Shown: positions 26,257 to 39,268 of the stretch, one piece after another
Layout of the letters: every line of letters begins with the position of its first letter
Numbering within the stretch: position 1 is the first letter of the stretch
Made by a program: the position numbers and the translations under genes
The notes under the pieces: model-generated
What the model saw: the letters and a program-made list of their open reading frames with translations, nothing else
Told to the model about the DNA's origin: nothing
Database searches by the model: none
DNA from: Mesorhizobium denitrificans
Lineage (GTDB): Bacteria > Pseudomonadota > Alphaproteobacteria > Rhizobiales > Rhizobiaceae
NCBI RefSeq assembly: GCF_003403035.1
Contig: NZ_QURN01000007.1
Location: forward strand, 124,001-188,000
DNA: 64,000 nt
Reading direction: 5' to 3'

Positions 26257-26260
26257 TTTT
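26228..26260 (+). terminator. Intrinsic terminator of the AbcR sRNA
   Basis: A perfect 9-bp stem AGCCGGATC / GATCCGGCT with loop AACT is followed by TTTTTTGTTTTTT. It ends 16 bp before the stop of the convergent msrP gene. Confidence 0.9.
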
Positions 26261-26276
26261 TGGGGTTGGGGTGGGC

Positions 26277-27236
26277 TCACATATAGAGCGTCGCGGGGTC
26301 CATGCCCTTATAGAGATGTGCGACGTGTTCGCCGTAGCCGTTGAACAATTGCGTAGGGATCAGGTCGCCGGTTTGCAGCACGCGCTCCTGAGCCTGACTC
26401 CAGCGCGGGTGCGGAACCTCCGGGTTCACATTCGCCCAGAAGCCATATTCGCTCGGCTGGATGGCCTCCCAAAGCCCGATCGGGCGCTCCTCGACAAAGG
26501 TAATCTTGCGGATCGACTTGATCGACTTGAAGCCGTATTTCCACGGAAGTGCCAGCCGCAATGGCGCGCCGAACTGCTTGGCGAGCGGCTTGTCGTAAGC
26601 GCCTGTGACGAGGAACGGCAGGTCGTTCATCGCCTCCTCAATGGTTACGCCTTCGATATATGGCCACGGATAAAGGAAATTGTTCTGGCCGGGAGCCATT
26701 TCCGGATCAAGGAAAGTTTCGAAGCGGACGAACTTGGCGGAGGATTGCGGCTCGACCGCCTGAACCAGCGATTTAAGCGGAAAACCCGCCCACGGGATGG
26801 TCATGGACCATGCTTCCACGCAGCGGTGCCGGTAAAGGCGCGTTTCCAGCGGGAACTTACGGACGAAATCATCAAAATCGACAGTCATGGGTTTTGCGAC
26901 GAGGCCGCTGACTTCAACTTGCCACGGTCGCGTCTTGAGTTGCTGTGCCTCGGCGGCGATTTCCTTGTACGTGCCGTATTCGTAGAAATTATTGTAGTTG
27001 GCGTTGATCTCTTCCGGCGTGATCGAGCGGTCAATTTTGTAAGCCGTGTTCGGCTTGGCCGGATAAAGATCAGCGGTGGGATCGGATTCCGCGCGCGCCG
27101 GTTTTGTCGGGAGTAGGGCGGAAGCCAAGCCAAGCCCCATGCCTGCGAGAATCGCGCGGCGATTGAGGAATATGGACTCAGGCGTGGCGAGCCTTTCAGG
27201 AATTGCCCACGACGGACGGCGATGGATGGCAGCCAT
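26277..27236 (-). CDS. msrP: Protein-methionine-sulfoxide reductase, molybdopterin subunit MsrP (YedY)
   Basis: The 319-residue protein has a twin-arginine-type signal (LNRRAILAGMGLGLASAL, about 24-41) and the sulfite-oxidase-type molybdopterin fold. The Mo-ligating cysteine is Cys139 in HRCVEAWSM. Other family segments are KPMTVDFDDF and FGAPLRLALPWKYGFKSIKS. MsrP repairs oxidised methionines in periplasmic proteins and normally takes electrons from the haem membrane protein MsrQ. No msrQ gene is adjacent in this window. The usual length is about 320 residues. Confidence 0.93.
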   Translation of the reverse strand: MAAIHRRPSWAIPERLATPESIFLNRRAILAGMGLGLASALLPTKPARAESDPTADLYPAKPNTAYKIDRSITPEEINANYNNFYEYGTYKEIAAEAQQLKTRPWQVEVSGLVAKPMTVDFDDFVRKFPLETRLYRHRCVEAWSMTIPWAGFPLKSLVQAVEPQSSAKFVRFETFLDPEMAPGQNNFLYPWPYIEGVTIEEAMNDLPFLVTGAYDKPLAKQFGAPLRLALPWKYGFKSIKSIRKITFVEERPIGLWEAIQPSEYGFWANVNPEVPHPRWSQAQERVLQTGDLIPTQLFNGYGEHVAHLYKGMDPATLYM

Positions 27237-27411
27237 GACGGATACTCCTTTGCCCGTGTTTCGCGACGGCTATGCGTATTGTTACATCGCTGCGGCGATT
27301 TTTGCGATGTATTGCGTCACACCATCCGGTGATAGGTCACCCCGCCCGGTCCTGCGGGCCACCCTCCCCATCGAGGGGAGGGAGGGGTGAGCGTGCGAGA
27401 TTTGCGTGCCT

Positions 27412-29463
27412 TCAAGCCGCCTTTCCTGCTGCGTTCATGACTTCGTCGGCCAGTCGCCCGGTTAGCTCGGCCATGTGGTCGAATGTGGCGCGATAGCTGG
27501 CGACGCCCGCCGTGGCCGAGCGAAGCTCGATGATGAGATCGCTGATTTCCGACTGCGGCATGGTTGCTTCGACAACATCCCAGCCGGGCCAACCCTCGCG
27601 GCCATCATAGCCCAAAATCTGGCCGCGACGTTGCGGGACAAGCGCGGTGATCTTGGCAGTGGCATCGGATGGGGTGAAGATTTCGACCTTCATGATCGGT
27701 TCCAGCAAGACCGGATTGCACATCGCCATGCCCTCCTTCATGGCGAGTTTCGCCGCCATCTGGAACGCCATATCCGACGAATCCACTGTGTGATACGAGC
27801 CGTCCTGAAGATTGACCGCTACATCCACGACGGGAAAGCCAAGTGGGCCGGATTTCAGATAGTCGCGCACTCCAGTTTCCACCGAGGGAATGTACTGGCG
27901 CGGCACGACCCCGCCGGTGATGCTTTCCGTAAATTCGAACCCGCTGCCCCGCGGCAAAGGCTTGATGTCGATCACGACATCGCCGAACTGGCCGTGGCCG
28001 CCCGACTGCTTTCTGTGGCGACCGCGCTGCGTCACTGATTTGCGGATCGTTTCGCGATAAGGAATTGAAGGTTCGCTGCTTTCGATGGGGATCTGATTGC
28101 GTCCTTCCAGCCGCTCACGCACGACGCGCAGATGCATCTCGCCGTGACCGGAGAGGATCGTTTCGCCCGTATCCTGATTGTGTTCGAGCGTAAGGGAGGG
28201 GTCTTCGTCGGCGAGGCGGTGGATCGCGGCCGACATCTTGACCTCGTCCTTGCGCTCTTTCGGACGCAGCGCAAACGCAAAAACCGGCTGCGGGGCGGCA
28301 AGCTCTGCCAGCGGCTGTATGCCGGATTTGGCAGAGGTGAGCGTTTGGCCGGTGGCGGCCTCGTCCAGCTTGCCGAGGGCTACGGTTTCGCCAATCGCGG
28401 CGGAGCCGGTCTTGGTTTGCGCCGTGCCGAGCAGCGTGTAGATGCCTGAGATTTTGACCGAATTGCCGCCGGGCAGGTAAAGCTCCGTGCCATCCGAAAC
28501 ACTGCCGGACAAGACACGCGAGACAGACAGCTTGCCACCATGCGGCGTGTGGATGGTCTTCATGATTTGCACGACTGTGCCTGCTTTTTCCGGCACGCCG
28601 AGGCGCTTGGCAGTTGCCGTGACATCGGGCGCGTCATGCCGGATGGATTTGAGCAGGCGCAGCACACCATTGCCCTTTTCGGCGGTGCCGATGAACACAG
28701 GCGTGACGGCGCCATCGCGAAGGTCTGCCGAAAGATCGTCAAACACCTCGTCGCGCGGTGGCTCCTTGTCTTCCAGCAGTTGCTCCATGAGCAGGTCGTC
28801 GTGATCGGCCAGCGTTTCCAGCATATGGAAGCGCGCTTCGATCTCGCGCGCTTTTTCATCGCCGGGGATTTCGGTGATTTCGCTTTCGGCAAATTCGCGC
28901 CAGACATAGGCGCGTTCCAAAGCGAGGTCGATGGAGCCAATGACGTTGCCATCCTTGCGCAGCGGGATTTGACGCAGCAACAGCGGGCGCGAACTGGCGG
29001 GTTGCAGGAGTTTCAGCACGTCGCGGACACCGCCCGCCGTGCGATCGATCTTGTTCAGGAACAGGATGCGCGGCACGCCAAGATCGTCCAGCTTGCGCAT
29101 GACAAGTTGCAGGGCCGGGATTTTCTTTTCGTCAGCTTCCGCGACGACAACCGCCACATCACAGGCGGCGAGAACCGGCTCGGCCTCATAGGCAAATTCG
29201 ATGGAGCCGGGGCAATCAATGAATGTCAGGCTTTCGCCCATGAAGGTGGTGGTGGCGACGGTGGCCTCGACGCTCATGGCGTGAGCCTTCGCCTCCGCGC
29301 TGTGATCCGCGACAGTGTTGCCCGACCCAATCGCGTTTTGTCGCGGAATGGCTCCGGTGCGAGCTAGAATTGCCTCGAGCAGGGTGGACTTACCGCTTGC
29401 AAAGGGACCGACAATGGCAACGCATTTCGGCCCCGTTCGCCTTCCTCCGGCGCGATTTCCCAT
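27412..29463 (-). CDS. EF-G-like translational GTPase paralogue
   Basis: The 683-residue protein has EF-G domain order: GTP-binding domain (about 10-270), domain II, then domains III to V with RRGQILGYDGREGW near the end. The G1 loop is GPFASGKST, not the GH-type loop of EF-G. The G3 motif is DCPGS, where translating EF-G has DTPGH with a catalytic His, and the G4 motif is NKID. It is therefore a divergent paralogue (EF-G2-like) whose role in translation is unproven. The start at 29463 precedes the P-loop; longer frames add no domain. The gene upstream on this strand is the aminotransferase. Confidence 0.85.
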   Translation of the reverse strand: MGNRAGGRRTGPKCVAIVGPFASGKSTLLEAILARTGAIPRQNAIGSGNTVADHSAEAKAHAMSVEATVATTTFMGESLTFIDCPGSIEFAYEAEPVLAACDVAVVVAEADEKKIPALQLVMRKLDDLGVPRILFLNKIDRTAGGVRDVLKLLQPASSRPLLLRQIPLRKDGNVIGSIDLALERAYVWREFAESEITEIPGDEKAREIEARFHMLETLADHDDLLMEQLLEDKEPPRDEVFDDLSADLRDGAVTPVFIGTAEKGNGVLRLLKSIRHDAPDVTATAKRLGVPEKAGTVVQIMKTIHTPHGGKLSVSRVLSGSVSDGTELYLPGGNSVKISGIYTLLGTAQTKTGSAAIGETVALGKLDEAATGQTLTSAKSGIQPLAELAAPQPVFAFALRPKERKDEVKMSAAIHRLADEDPSLTLEHNQDTGETILSGHGEMHLRVVRERLEGRNQIPIESSEPSIPYRETIRKSVTQRGRHRKQSGGHGQFGDVVIDIKPLPRGSGFEFTESITGGVVPRQYIPSVETGVRDYLKSGPLGFPVVDVAVNLQDGSYHTVDSSDMAFQMAAKLAMKEGMAMCNPVLLEPIMKVEIFTPSDATAKITALVPQRRGQILGYDGREGWPGWDVVEATMPQSEISDLIIELRSATAGVASYRATFDHMAELTGRLADEVMNAAGKAA

Positions 29464-29672
29464 GACTGACCTCCACTCAATCGGGTTGGTGAGCGGCGGC
29501 CTGTCACAACCACTGGCCATTCCGGCCGTCGCATGGCGGAAGCCTTCTCCGGCAACAGCCATAAGGCATCGTACAACTGTGACAGCGAAGGGCAAGAGGG
29601 AAGGGGCAGCGCGAATTTACCAAACCAAGGCTCCGCCCCTTATCCCGCTGCTAGATGAAACCTGACGAGAAA

Positions 29673-29824
29673 CCCCTCATCCGCCCGCAGGCACCTTCTC
29701 CCACAAAGGGAGAAGGCAGAAGCGTCAACGCTGGCTTCAATCGCAAGCGCTTCGAAAGGAGCGAGGCATCGCAATTGCCCCCTTCTCCCTTTGTGGGAGA
29801 AGGTGCCGGCAGGCGGATGAGGGG
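29673..29824. repeat. 152-bp palindromic intergenic element, CTCATCC family
   Basis: Two arms of about 45 bp (29673-29717 and 29779-29824) are reverse complements with two mismatches and flank 61 bp. Each arm also has an internal hairpin (CCTTCTCCC-acaaa-GGGAGAAGG type). The shape is that of a REP/MITE-like element. It fills most of the 376-bp gap between the EF-G-like gene and the aminotransferase gene; I see no gene in the remainder. Confidence 0.8.
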
Positions 29825-29839
29825 CGCTCTTGCGACCTC

Positions 29840-31057
<1,218 letters not shown>

Positions 31058-31214
31058 TTAATGCCGGGTGCTTCTATTGTCCCGTGGGCAGCGCATTGCA
31101 AGCACATTGCTGGCAACCAAATAAGACAAAGCAAAGAATCTGATGACCCAAATTAACGCCCGGTCAAACCCTGTGGCTGTAGTGTGGACGCGAGTAACGG
31201 TTTCGGGGTCTTAA

Positions 31215-32117
31215 TTGGCGCGCAGTTTGGCTCTTTCCCATCTGGTTCGAGCGGACGATCGCACCTGGTTCGGCGTGTGGGGGCTGTATCAGCTTCGCAG
31301 CGCGTTCCAGCCGATCTTCACATTCGCAAATGGCAGGTTGACGCCCTATGCATTTGAAGGGCTGATCCGACCCACGCGCGATGGCGAGCAGCTTTCACCG
31401 CCCGCGTTTTTCAGCACGTTCACAGCGCTGGAGCGCTATCACGTTGAAACGCTGACCCGCAATTTGCACCTGCTGAACGCCGCGCAATGCCTGAACGAAA
31501 ATTGCTCATTGTTCGTGAATTTCGATCCGGGTGTTTTTGTAGAGCCCTCGCTGGCCGACAGCGCGCTGCGCGACATGCGCCTTGTGTTGCATGAGGCGCA
31601 AATCGACCCGCAGCGGATCGTGTGTGAGGTGACGGAAAACCAGGTTGCCTCTGACGAAACATTTGTAGGACTGGTGAAGGCGCTGCGCGAACATGGATTT
31701 CGCATTGCCGTCGATGATTATGGCGCTGACGATTCCGACATGAGCCGGATCCAGGAATTGTCGCCGGATATTGTGAAGTTCGACGGGTTCTGGATTTCGC
31801 GGCTGATGGAAACGAGCGCGGGCATCGCGCTGCTGAAAGCGATGGTGGGCGAGTTCGAGTCGCGTGGCATCAGCACACTGTTCGAGGGGCTTGAAGAACC
31901 GTGGCAGGTGGAAGTGTCCGAAACATGCGGCGTCTCGATGGTGCAAGGCTATGCGCTGGGACGACCGCAAACGGTTCCGGCCAATTTTGAATCGTTCGAA
32001 ATTTCGGATGGCCCCGCTCTACGCGAGATCCTTGAGGACGATGTGGCAAGCGAAGTGGTGGCGGAAAGCGGTGGACGTCGCCGTGTGTTTGGGCGCCGCG
32101 TGCGCAGGCAAAGATAA
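31215..32117 (+). CDS. EAL-domain c-di-GMP phosphodiesterase
   Basis: The 300-residue protein is almost only an EAL domain (about 25-255). The catalytic set is complete: E48 in the EGL variant of the EAL motif, N102 (VNFD), E138 (CEVTE), D167 and D168 (VDDYG), K188 (VKFDG), E224 (FEGLEE) and Q244 (QGYALGRP). It should hydrolyse c-di-GMP to pGpG in the cytosol. A basic tail (GRRVRRQR) ends it. Translation starts at a TTG. A degenerate EAL-like gene follows 15 bp later, implying co-expression. Confidence 0.88.
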   Translation: MARSLALSHLVRADDRTWFGVWGLYQLRSAFQPIFTFANGRLTPYAFEGLIRPTRDGEQLSPPAFFSTFTALERYHVETLTRNLHLLNAAQCLNENCSLFVNFDPGVFVEPSLADSALRDMRLVLHEAQIDPQRIVCEVTENQVASDETFVGLVKALREHGFRIAVDDYGADDSDMSRIQELSPDIVKFDGFWISRLMETSAGIALLKAMVGEFESRGISTLFEGLEEPWQVEVSETCGVSMVQGYALGRPQTVPANFESFEISDGPALREILEDDVASEVVAESGGRRRVFGRRVRRQR

Positions 32118-32132
32118 AGAGAAGCGCTGCCG

Positions 32133-32930
32133 GTGGAAACCATTCTCAGCGATGAAGTAGGTATTGAATTTGCGTTGCTTGGCAAATTCCGGGCTAGAGC
32201 GCGCTATCGGCCGGTCTATGCCCGCATGGACGAAAGGCTATTTCCGGTGGCCGCTCAGGGCATCGCAGCCATATCGCTTGAGGGCAGGGACGTTTCGGCC
32301 GAAGCGGTGCTGGGCAATACGCCATCAGCCGCCGCCCGGCAGGCGCTTGAACTGCTGGCGCTGACGCTGGCAATTCGCAACCACGCGCGCAGCGATGCCG
32401 ACGCGCTCGACCTTTTCGTGGATTTTCCCAGCGCTTCGGGGACAGGGCTGCGACTGGCGGTTGATATGCTTCAGGATCTGGCCAACGAACGACACCAGCA
32501 AATCAGCGTATTCGTGAGCAGCGCAGACACCGATTCTGTCGAGCATCTGCGCCATTGCGGAATCCGCATCGGGCTGGTGGCGCGGCTGGATGATCCTATG
32601 CTTTCCGAAACAATTGGAGCGGTGAAGCCGGATACGATCCGCATGGAGGGCGACTGGCTGGAACGCGCGGCAAAAAGCGATGCGCTGGCGGCTTTGCTGG
32701 GGCGGTTCGTGACCTCCTGTCACGAGGTGGGCGCGCAGGTGATGGTTGCCGATGTTGACGGGCGCGCGAAAACCCTGGCGGCGCTCGGGATCGAGGCCGA
32801 CTATCTGGCTGGCGATGCGCTGGGCGTTGCACTGCCCGCCGGCGCGGTGATGGATCTTTCACCGCTTGCCGTATCGGGATTGACCGTGCCGAATGTCGTG
32901 CCGTTTGCACGGCGCTCGCGTCTGGGCTAG
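32133..32930 (+). CDS. Degenerate EAL-like protein lacking catalytic residues
   Basis: The 265-residue product aligns by eye with the upstream EAL protein along its length: RYRPVYARMDERLFPVAAQG matches the EAL opening, VKPDTIRMEGDWLERAAKSD matches the K188 region, and ADYLAGDALG matches the QGYALGRP region. Every catalytic position is changed (E to Q42, N to D97, DD to AR, K to R170, E to A206, Q to A226). It cannot be a phosphodiesterase and may bind c-di-GMP or regulate its partner. It starts with GTG 15 bp after the EAL gene. Confidence 0.75.
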   Translation: METILSDEVGIEFALLGKFRARARYRPVYARMDERLFPVAAQGIAAISLEGRDVSAEAVLGNTPSAAARQALELLALTLAIRNHARSDADALDLFVDFPSASGTGLRLAVDMLQDLANERHQQISVFVSSADTDSVEHLRHCGIRIGLVARLDDPMLSETIGAVKPDTIRMEGDWLERAAKSDALAALLGRFVTSCHEVGAQVMVADVDGRAKTLAALGIEADYLAGDALGVALPAGAVMDLSPLAVSGLTVPNVVPFARRSRLG

Positions 32931-33011
32931 CGCGCACTGCTCGCAGGGAACGGACAGAGCTTCGCCGCATTTCTAGCTGATAGATTAGTGCGAAAGGGCG
33001 GAGGTTTCGCC

Positions 33012-33338
33012 ATGATGAAGCTGCTTATAGCCACAACACTGATGGTGCTGACCATCGGCCAAGCGAATGCGATTTCGCGCTATCAAACCATGCGCATGAG
33101 CTGCGCGCAGGTGCAGGCGACAGTTAACCGCGAAGGTGCGGTGATTTTGCGCTGGCAATCGCGCAATACGCCTGGCCTGCCGTTATATGGGCGCTATGTC
33201 AGTGACCGGCGGTTCTGCAAGCTGGGCGAGGTGACCAGCTTCGAATCCGTGCCGACGGCGGACAATCCGAGTTGCACCGTCAAGCAATGTGTGCAGCCGG
33301 ATTATGACAATATGCGCTTCTGGCTGCATGATCGCTAG
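33012..33338 (+). CDS. Small secreted cysteine-containing protein
   Basis: The 108-residue protein has a signal peptide (MMKLLIATTLMVLTIGQANA). The mature part is short and basic with four cysteines (MSCAQV, RFCKLG, SCTV, KQCVQP), so two disulfides are likely in the periplasm. The opening SRYQTMRMSCAQVQATVNREG resembles small rhizobial secreted proteins of unknown function. The start is the ATG following AAAGGGCGGAGG. Confidence 0.75.
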   Translation: MMKLLIATTLMVLTIGQANAISRYQTMRMSCAQVQATVNREGAVILRWQSRNTPGLPLYGRYVSDRRFCKLGEVTSFESVPTADNPSCTVKQCVQPDYDNMRFWLHDR

Positions 33339-33347
33339 GATTCAGTG

Positions 33348-33469
33348 GGATTCAGATGAGGCCGGTCTGCAAATGTCGTTTTTCTGCGCTTCCGGTGCTC
33401 ATGTACGAAAAGTACACTCCGCTCCGGTTCTTGAAAATCACCATTTTCACCGCAGCCTGATCTGAATCC
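33348..33469. repeat. 122-bp dispersed element, copy A
   Basis: The ends are inverted (GGATTCAGATGAGGC and GCCTGATCTGAATCC), and the interior has two smaller dyads (CATGTACGAAAAGTACAC and GAAAATCACCATTTTC). It is about 80% identical by eye to the element at 49302-49430. It sits between two converging genes. Confidence 0.75.
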
Positions 33470-33490
33470 GGGCTGGCGCTGATGGTGGCG

Positions 33491-34036
33491 CTAAAAAACA
33501 AAAGCCGATTGTGCGGGCGGCGGCGGGCCGACCTGCACACCTTCAAGCGACAGCAACATTTCCTTCGTGCGCGAGCCGCCCGGAGCGGAAAAGCCGCCGA
33601 TCTTGCCGCCAGCGGCGAGAATGCGGTGGCAAGGCACGATGATAGGCACCGGGTTCTGGCCGAGTGCCTGTCCGGTTTGCTGCGCCATTCCCGGATGACC
33701 GGCGGCAGTGGCCAGACCGCCATAGGTGGTGGTTTCGCCAAAGCCGAGCTTGCGCGCTGCGTCGTAAATGGCGAGCCGGAAGGCATCCACATCGCCCAGA
33801 TCGACCGCGACGGCGGAGAAATCCACGGTTTCGCCCGCCGCATAACGCTTAAGCAGGTCAATCGCGCTGGCGATGGACGGCGGGATGGCGTCGGAATCAG
33901 CCGGTGAGCCGTGGCGCGACAGCCGTGTTTCTATCGCGGCCTTGCTGCTCTGCGGCGTGCAAAGGCGCGTGATCGCTTCTGCTCGCCACACGATTCCCAT
34001 CCAGCCCAGCGCCGATTCAAATATATGGTGAGGCAT
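33491..34036 (-). CDS. ogt: Methylated-DNA-protein-cysteine methyltransferase
   Basis: The 181-residue protein has the C-terminal MGMT/ATL domain with the active-site motif VPCHRIL preceded by GQALGQNPVPII, and the HTH-bearing segment FGETTTYGGLATAAGHPG. It removes alkyl groups from O6-alkylguanine by transfer to its cysteine. An N-terminal domain of about 80 residues is present. The start at 34036 (MPHHIFESALGWMG) is chosen for fit to family length; the frame is open upstream without similarity. Confidence 0.92.
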   Translation of the reverse strand: MPHHIFESALGWMGIVWRAEAITRLCTPQSSKAAIETRLSRHGSPADSDAIPPSIASAIDLLKRYAAGETVDFSAVAVDLGDVDAFRLAIYDAARKLGFGETTTYGGLATAAGHPGMAQQTGQALGQNPVPIIVPCHRILAAGGKIGGFSAPGGSRTKEMLLSLEGVQVGPPPPAQSAFVF

Positions 34037-34219
34037 GAGCAAATCCTTCAAACACAAGATTAGCACAGGTTCGACCAAGTACAAAGCATGAACAATTGTA
34101 GTTGATTCGAGCGGTTTTGGTAGGCCCGCTGCGACATTTGCGCCACCCGTTTCCTGCAAATGGTTGCCGCAGCCCATCACCTCATGTAAGGGACCGTTAA
34201 ACATTGGAGATGGGCCCGC

Positions 34220-35062
34220 TTGCAGCGACTGCGGATTTTCATAGTGCCGGCGTTGCTTGCCGCATGCAGCGGCCTCGCTGGTTGCGCGACGAGCGGCACC
34301 AGCACGCCCAATCTGGCCGACGCTGCACCGGCGGTTTTGCCGGACGATCCGGCGTTGCCGGAGGTCGTGGCGTCGCTACCCGAATCCAATCCTGCATTCG
34401 CCGGTCTTGACCTCGGACAGCGCAGCCTCGCTGCCGATGTCGAGCAAAGCGCCGCATTGCCGACCGCCTATGCGGGCGGGACGATTAGCAATCCCGACGC
34501 GGCGGCAGCCTTGCCGCAACCCGCAACGCCACAGCCGGCCTTGGCGCAGGCAGGTACACCGCCCGTTGTGCTGGCCTCTGCGGATGATGGGTTGGACCCC
34601 GGGGGACTGGCGCTGCGGATGCGCCCGATGGCCGTGGAAGCGCCGGACGGAAAGCTTGGGCCGGACGGCACCGTCGCCGCGCGCAGCCCGGAACTCGACA
34701 GTCTCATCAAGAGCTACGCCCAGCACTATGAAGTGCCGGAATCGCTGGTGCGCCGCGTGGCAAAGCGCGAAAGCACGCTCAACCCGAAGGCGCGCAACGG
34801 CCAGTATTGGGGGCTGATGCAGATCAGCCACGCGACCGCGAAGGGCATGGGCTATGTCGGTACGGCTGCCGGTCTGCTCGATCCTGAGACGAATTTGAAA
34901 TATGCCGTGCGCTATCTGCGCGGGGCTTACATGGTGGCCAAGGGCAACGAAGACGTTGCCGACCGCCTCTACCAGCGCGGCTATTATTATGACGCCAAGC
35001 GCATGGGCCTGCTCGACGAAACCGGGCTAGGCAACGACCGCGGCAAACGCAGCCGGTTTTGA
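34220..35062 (+). CDS. Lytic transglycosylase lipoprotein (SLT domain)
   Basis: The 280-residue protein has a lipoprotein-type signal (IVPALLAACSGLAGC) and a low-complexity Ala-Pro linker (about 25-150). The C-terminal SLT domain (about 155-265) has the catalytic Glu in VAKRESTLNPKARNG and the following YWGLMQISHATAKGMGY. It cleaves peptidoglycan glycan strands in the periplasm. Translation begins at a TTG behind GGAGATGGG. Confidence 0.9.
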   Translation: MQRLRIFIVPALLAACSGLAGCATSGTSTPNLADAAPAVLPDDPALPEVVASLPESNPAFAGLDLGQRSLAADVEQSAALPTAYAGGTISNPDAAAALPQPATPQPALAQAGTPPVVLASADDGLDPGGLALRMRPMAVEAPDGKLGPDGTVAARSPELDSLIKSYAQHYEVPESLVRRVAKRESTLNPKARNGQYWGLMQISHATAKGMGYVGTAAGLLDPETNLKYAVRYLRGAYMVAKGNEDVADRLYQRGYYYDAKRMGLLDETGLGNDRGKRSRF

Positions 35063-35277
35063 GGCTGGGCTGAGGCAGGGCTGAGAGAAGTTCCGGCATG
35101 TCACTTGTTGTGCCGGTATTGCACAGCGCCGCCAGCTGAGGTGCTCGTTTGGTTGAACTGTCGGTCAATCCCACACAAGATGTGGTTTTTAAGGCAAACC
35201 CAAAAGCACTATGCTTGAAAGTGGGTGATTAAGAGCCGCATTGTTTGATCTGGGATGAGGCTTCGTGAACGTGATCA

Positions 35278-35619
35278 CTACGCCACCGCCTCAATTGAAA
35301 TTACTAAGTCATTGATAAAATTTTTGACTAAATCCACGTCGCCGCGAGCGATAGGCCAAGGAGTTCGCGGAACAGTTTGTTGCAAGTCTCCCTCATGAAC
35401 TATTTTGTGCCTTCTCCCCACGATCAACGATAACTGTGCACGCATATTCTTTGCACGGGACACTTTCGTAGCCTCCGATGCGCCTTGATGTTTAGCAACG
35501 TCGTTCCACAATTCGCAGTTTGAGATGATTCTAATTCCTTGAGCGATATCGTCCGGAGCTTGGAATGTAACGCGTTCAAGCCGCGTACGTACCTCTAAGT
35601 CAAATGCGCTCGCGGCAAA
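35278..35619 (-). pseudogene. Remnant of a HEPN-domain gene (C-terminal part, no start)
   Basis: A 113-codon open frame with no ATG, GTG or upstream start encodes a HEPN-like C-terminus: RVTFQAPDDIAQGIRIISNC, then MRAQLSLIVGRRHKIVHEGD with the R-x4-H motif of HEPN RNases or dimerisers, and a final VDLVKNFINDLVISIEAV. It begins 10 bp after the carB stop. Its base composition is visibly AT-richer than the genes around it, suggesting transferred DNA left after deletion. A TTG within the frame could make a 79-residue product, but it would lack half of the domain. Confidence 0.65.
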
Positions 35620-35629
35620 TCAAGGCGTC

Positions 35630-39109
<3,480 letters not shown>

Positions 39110-39268
39110 GCAGGTATCCGTCTTGTGAGCTTGCGCGGAAACACGGCGCGGGGAAGGACCGGCCGGCTCGCACGCAACAATATATTGTCAGGCTAGGCGC
39201 GCCTTATAGGGTAGGAGTCGCAGCGTGGGAAGGCCGCAAATGCGGTTTTCCATGAATGGTTTGTCGCG

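Noticed and set aside
35063-35277. Search for a toxin or antitoxin partner of the HEPN remnant
   Set aside because: No frame with a start and ribosome-binding site was found in this 215-bp stretch.
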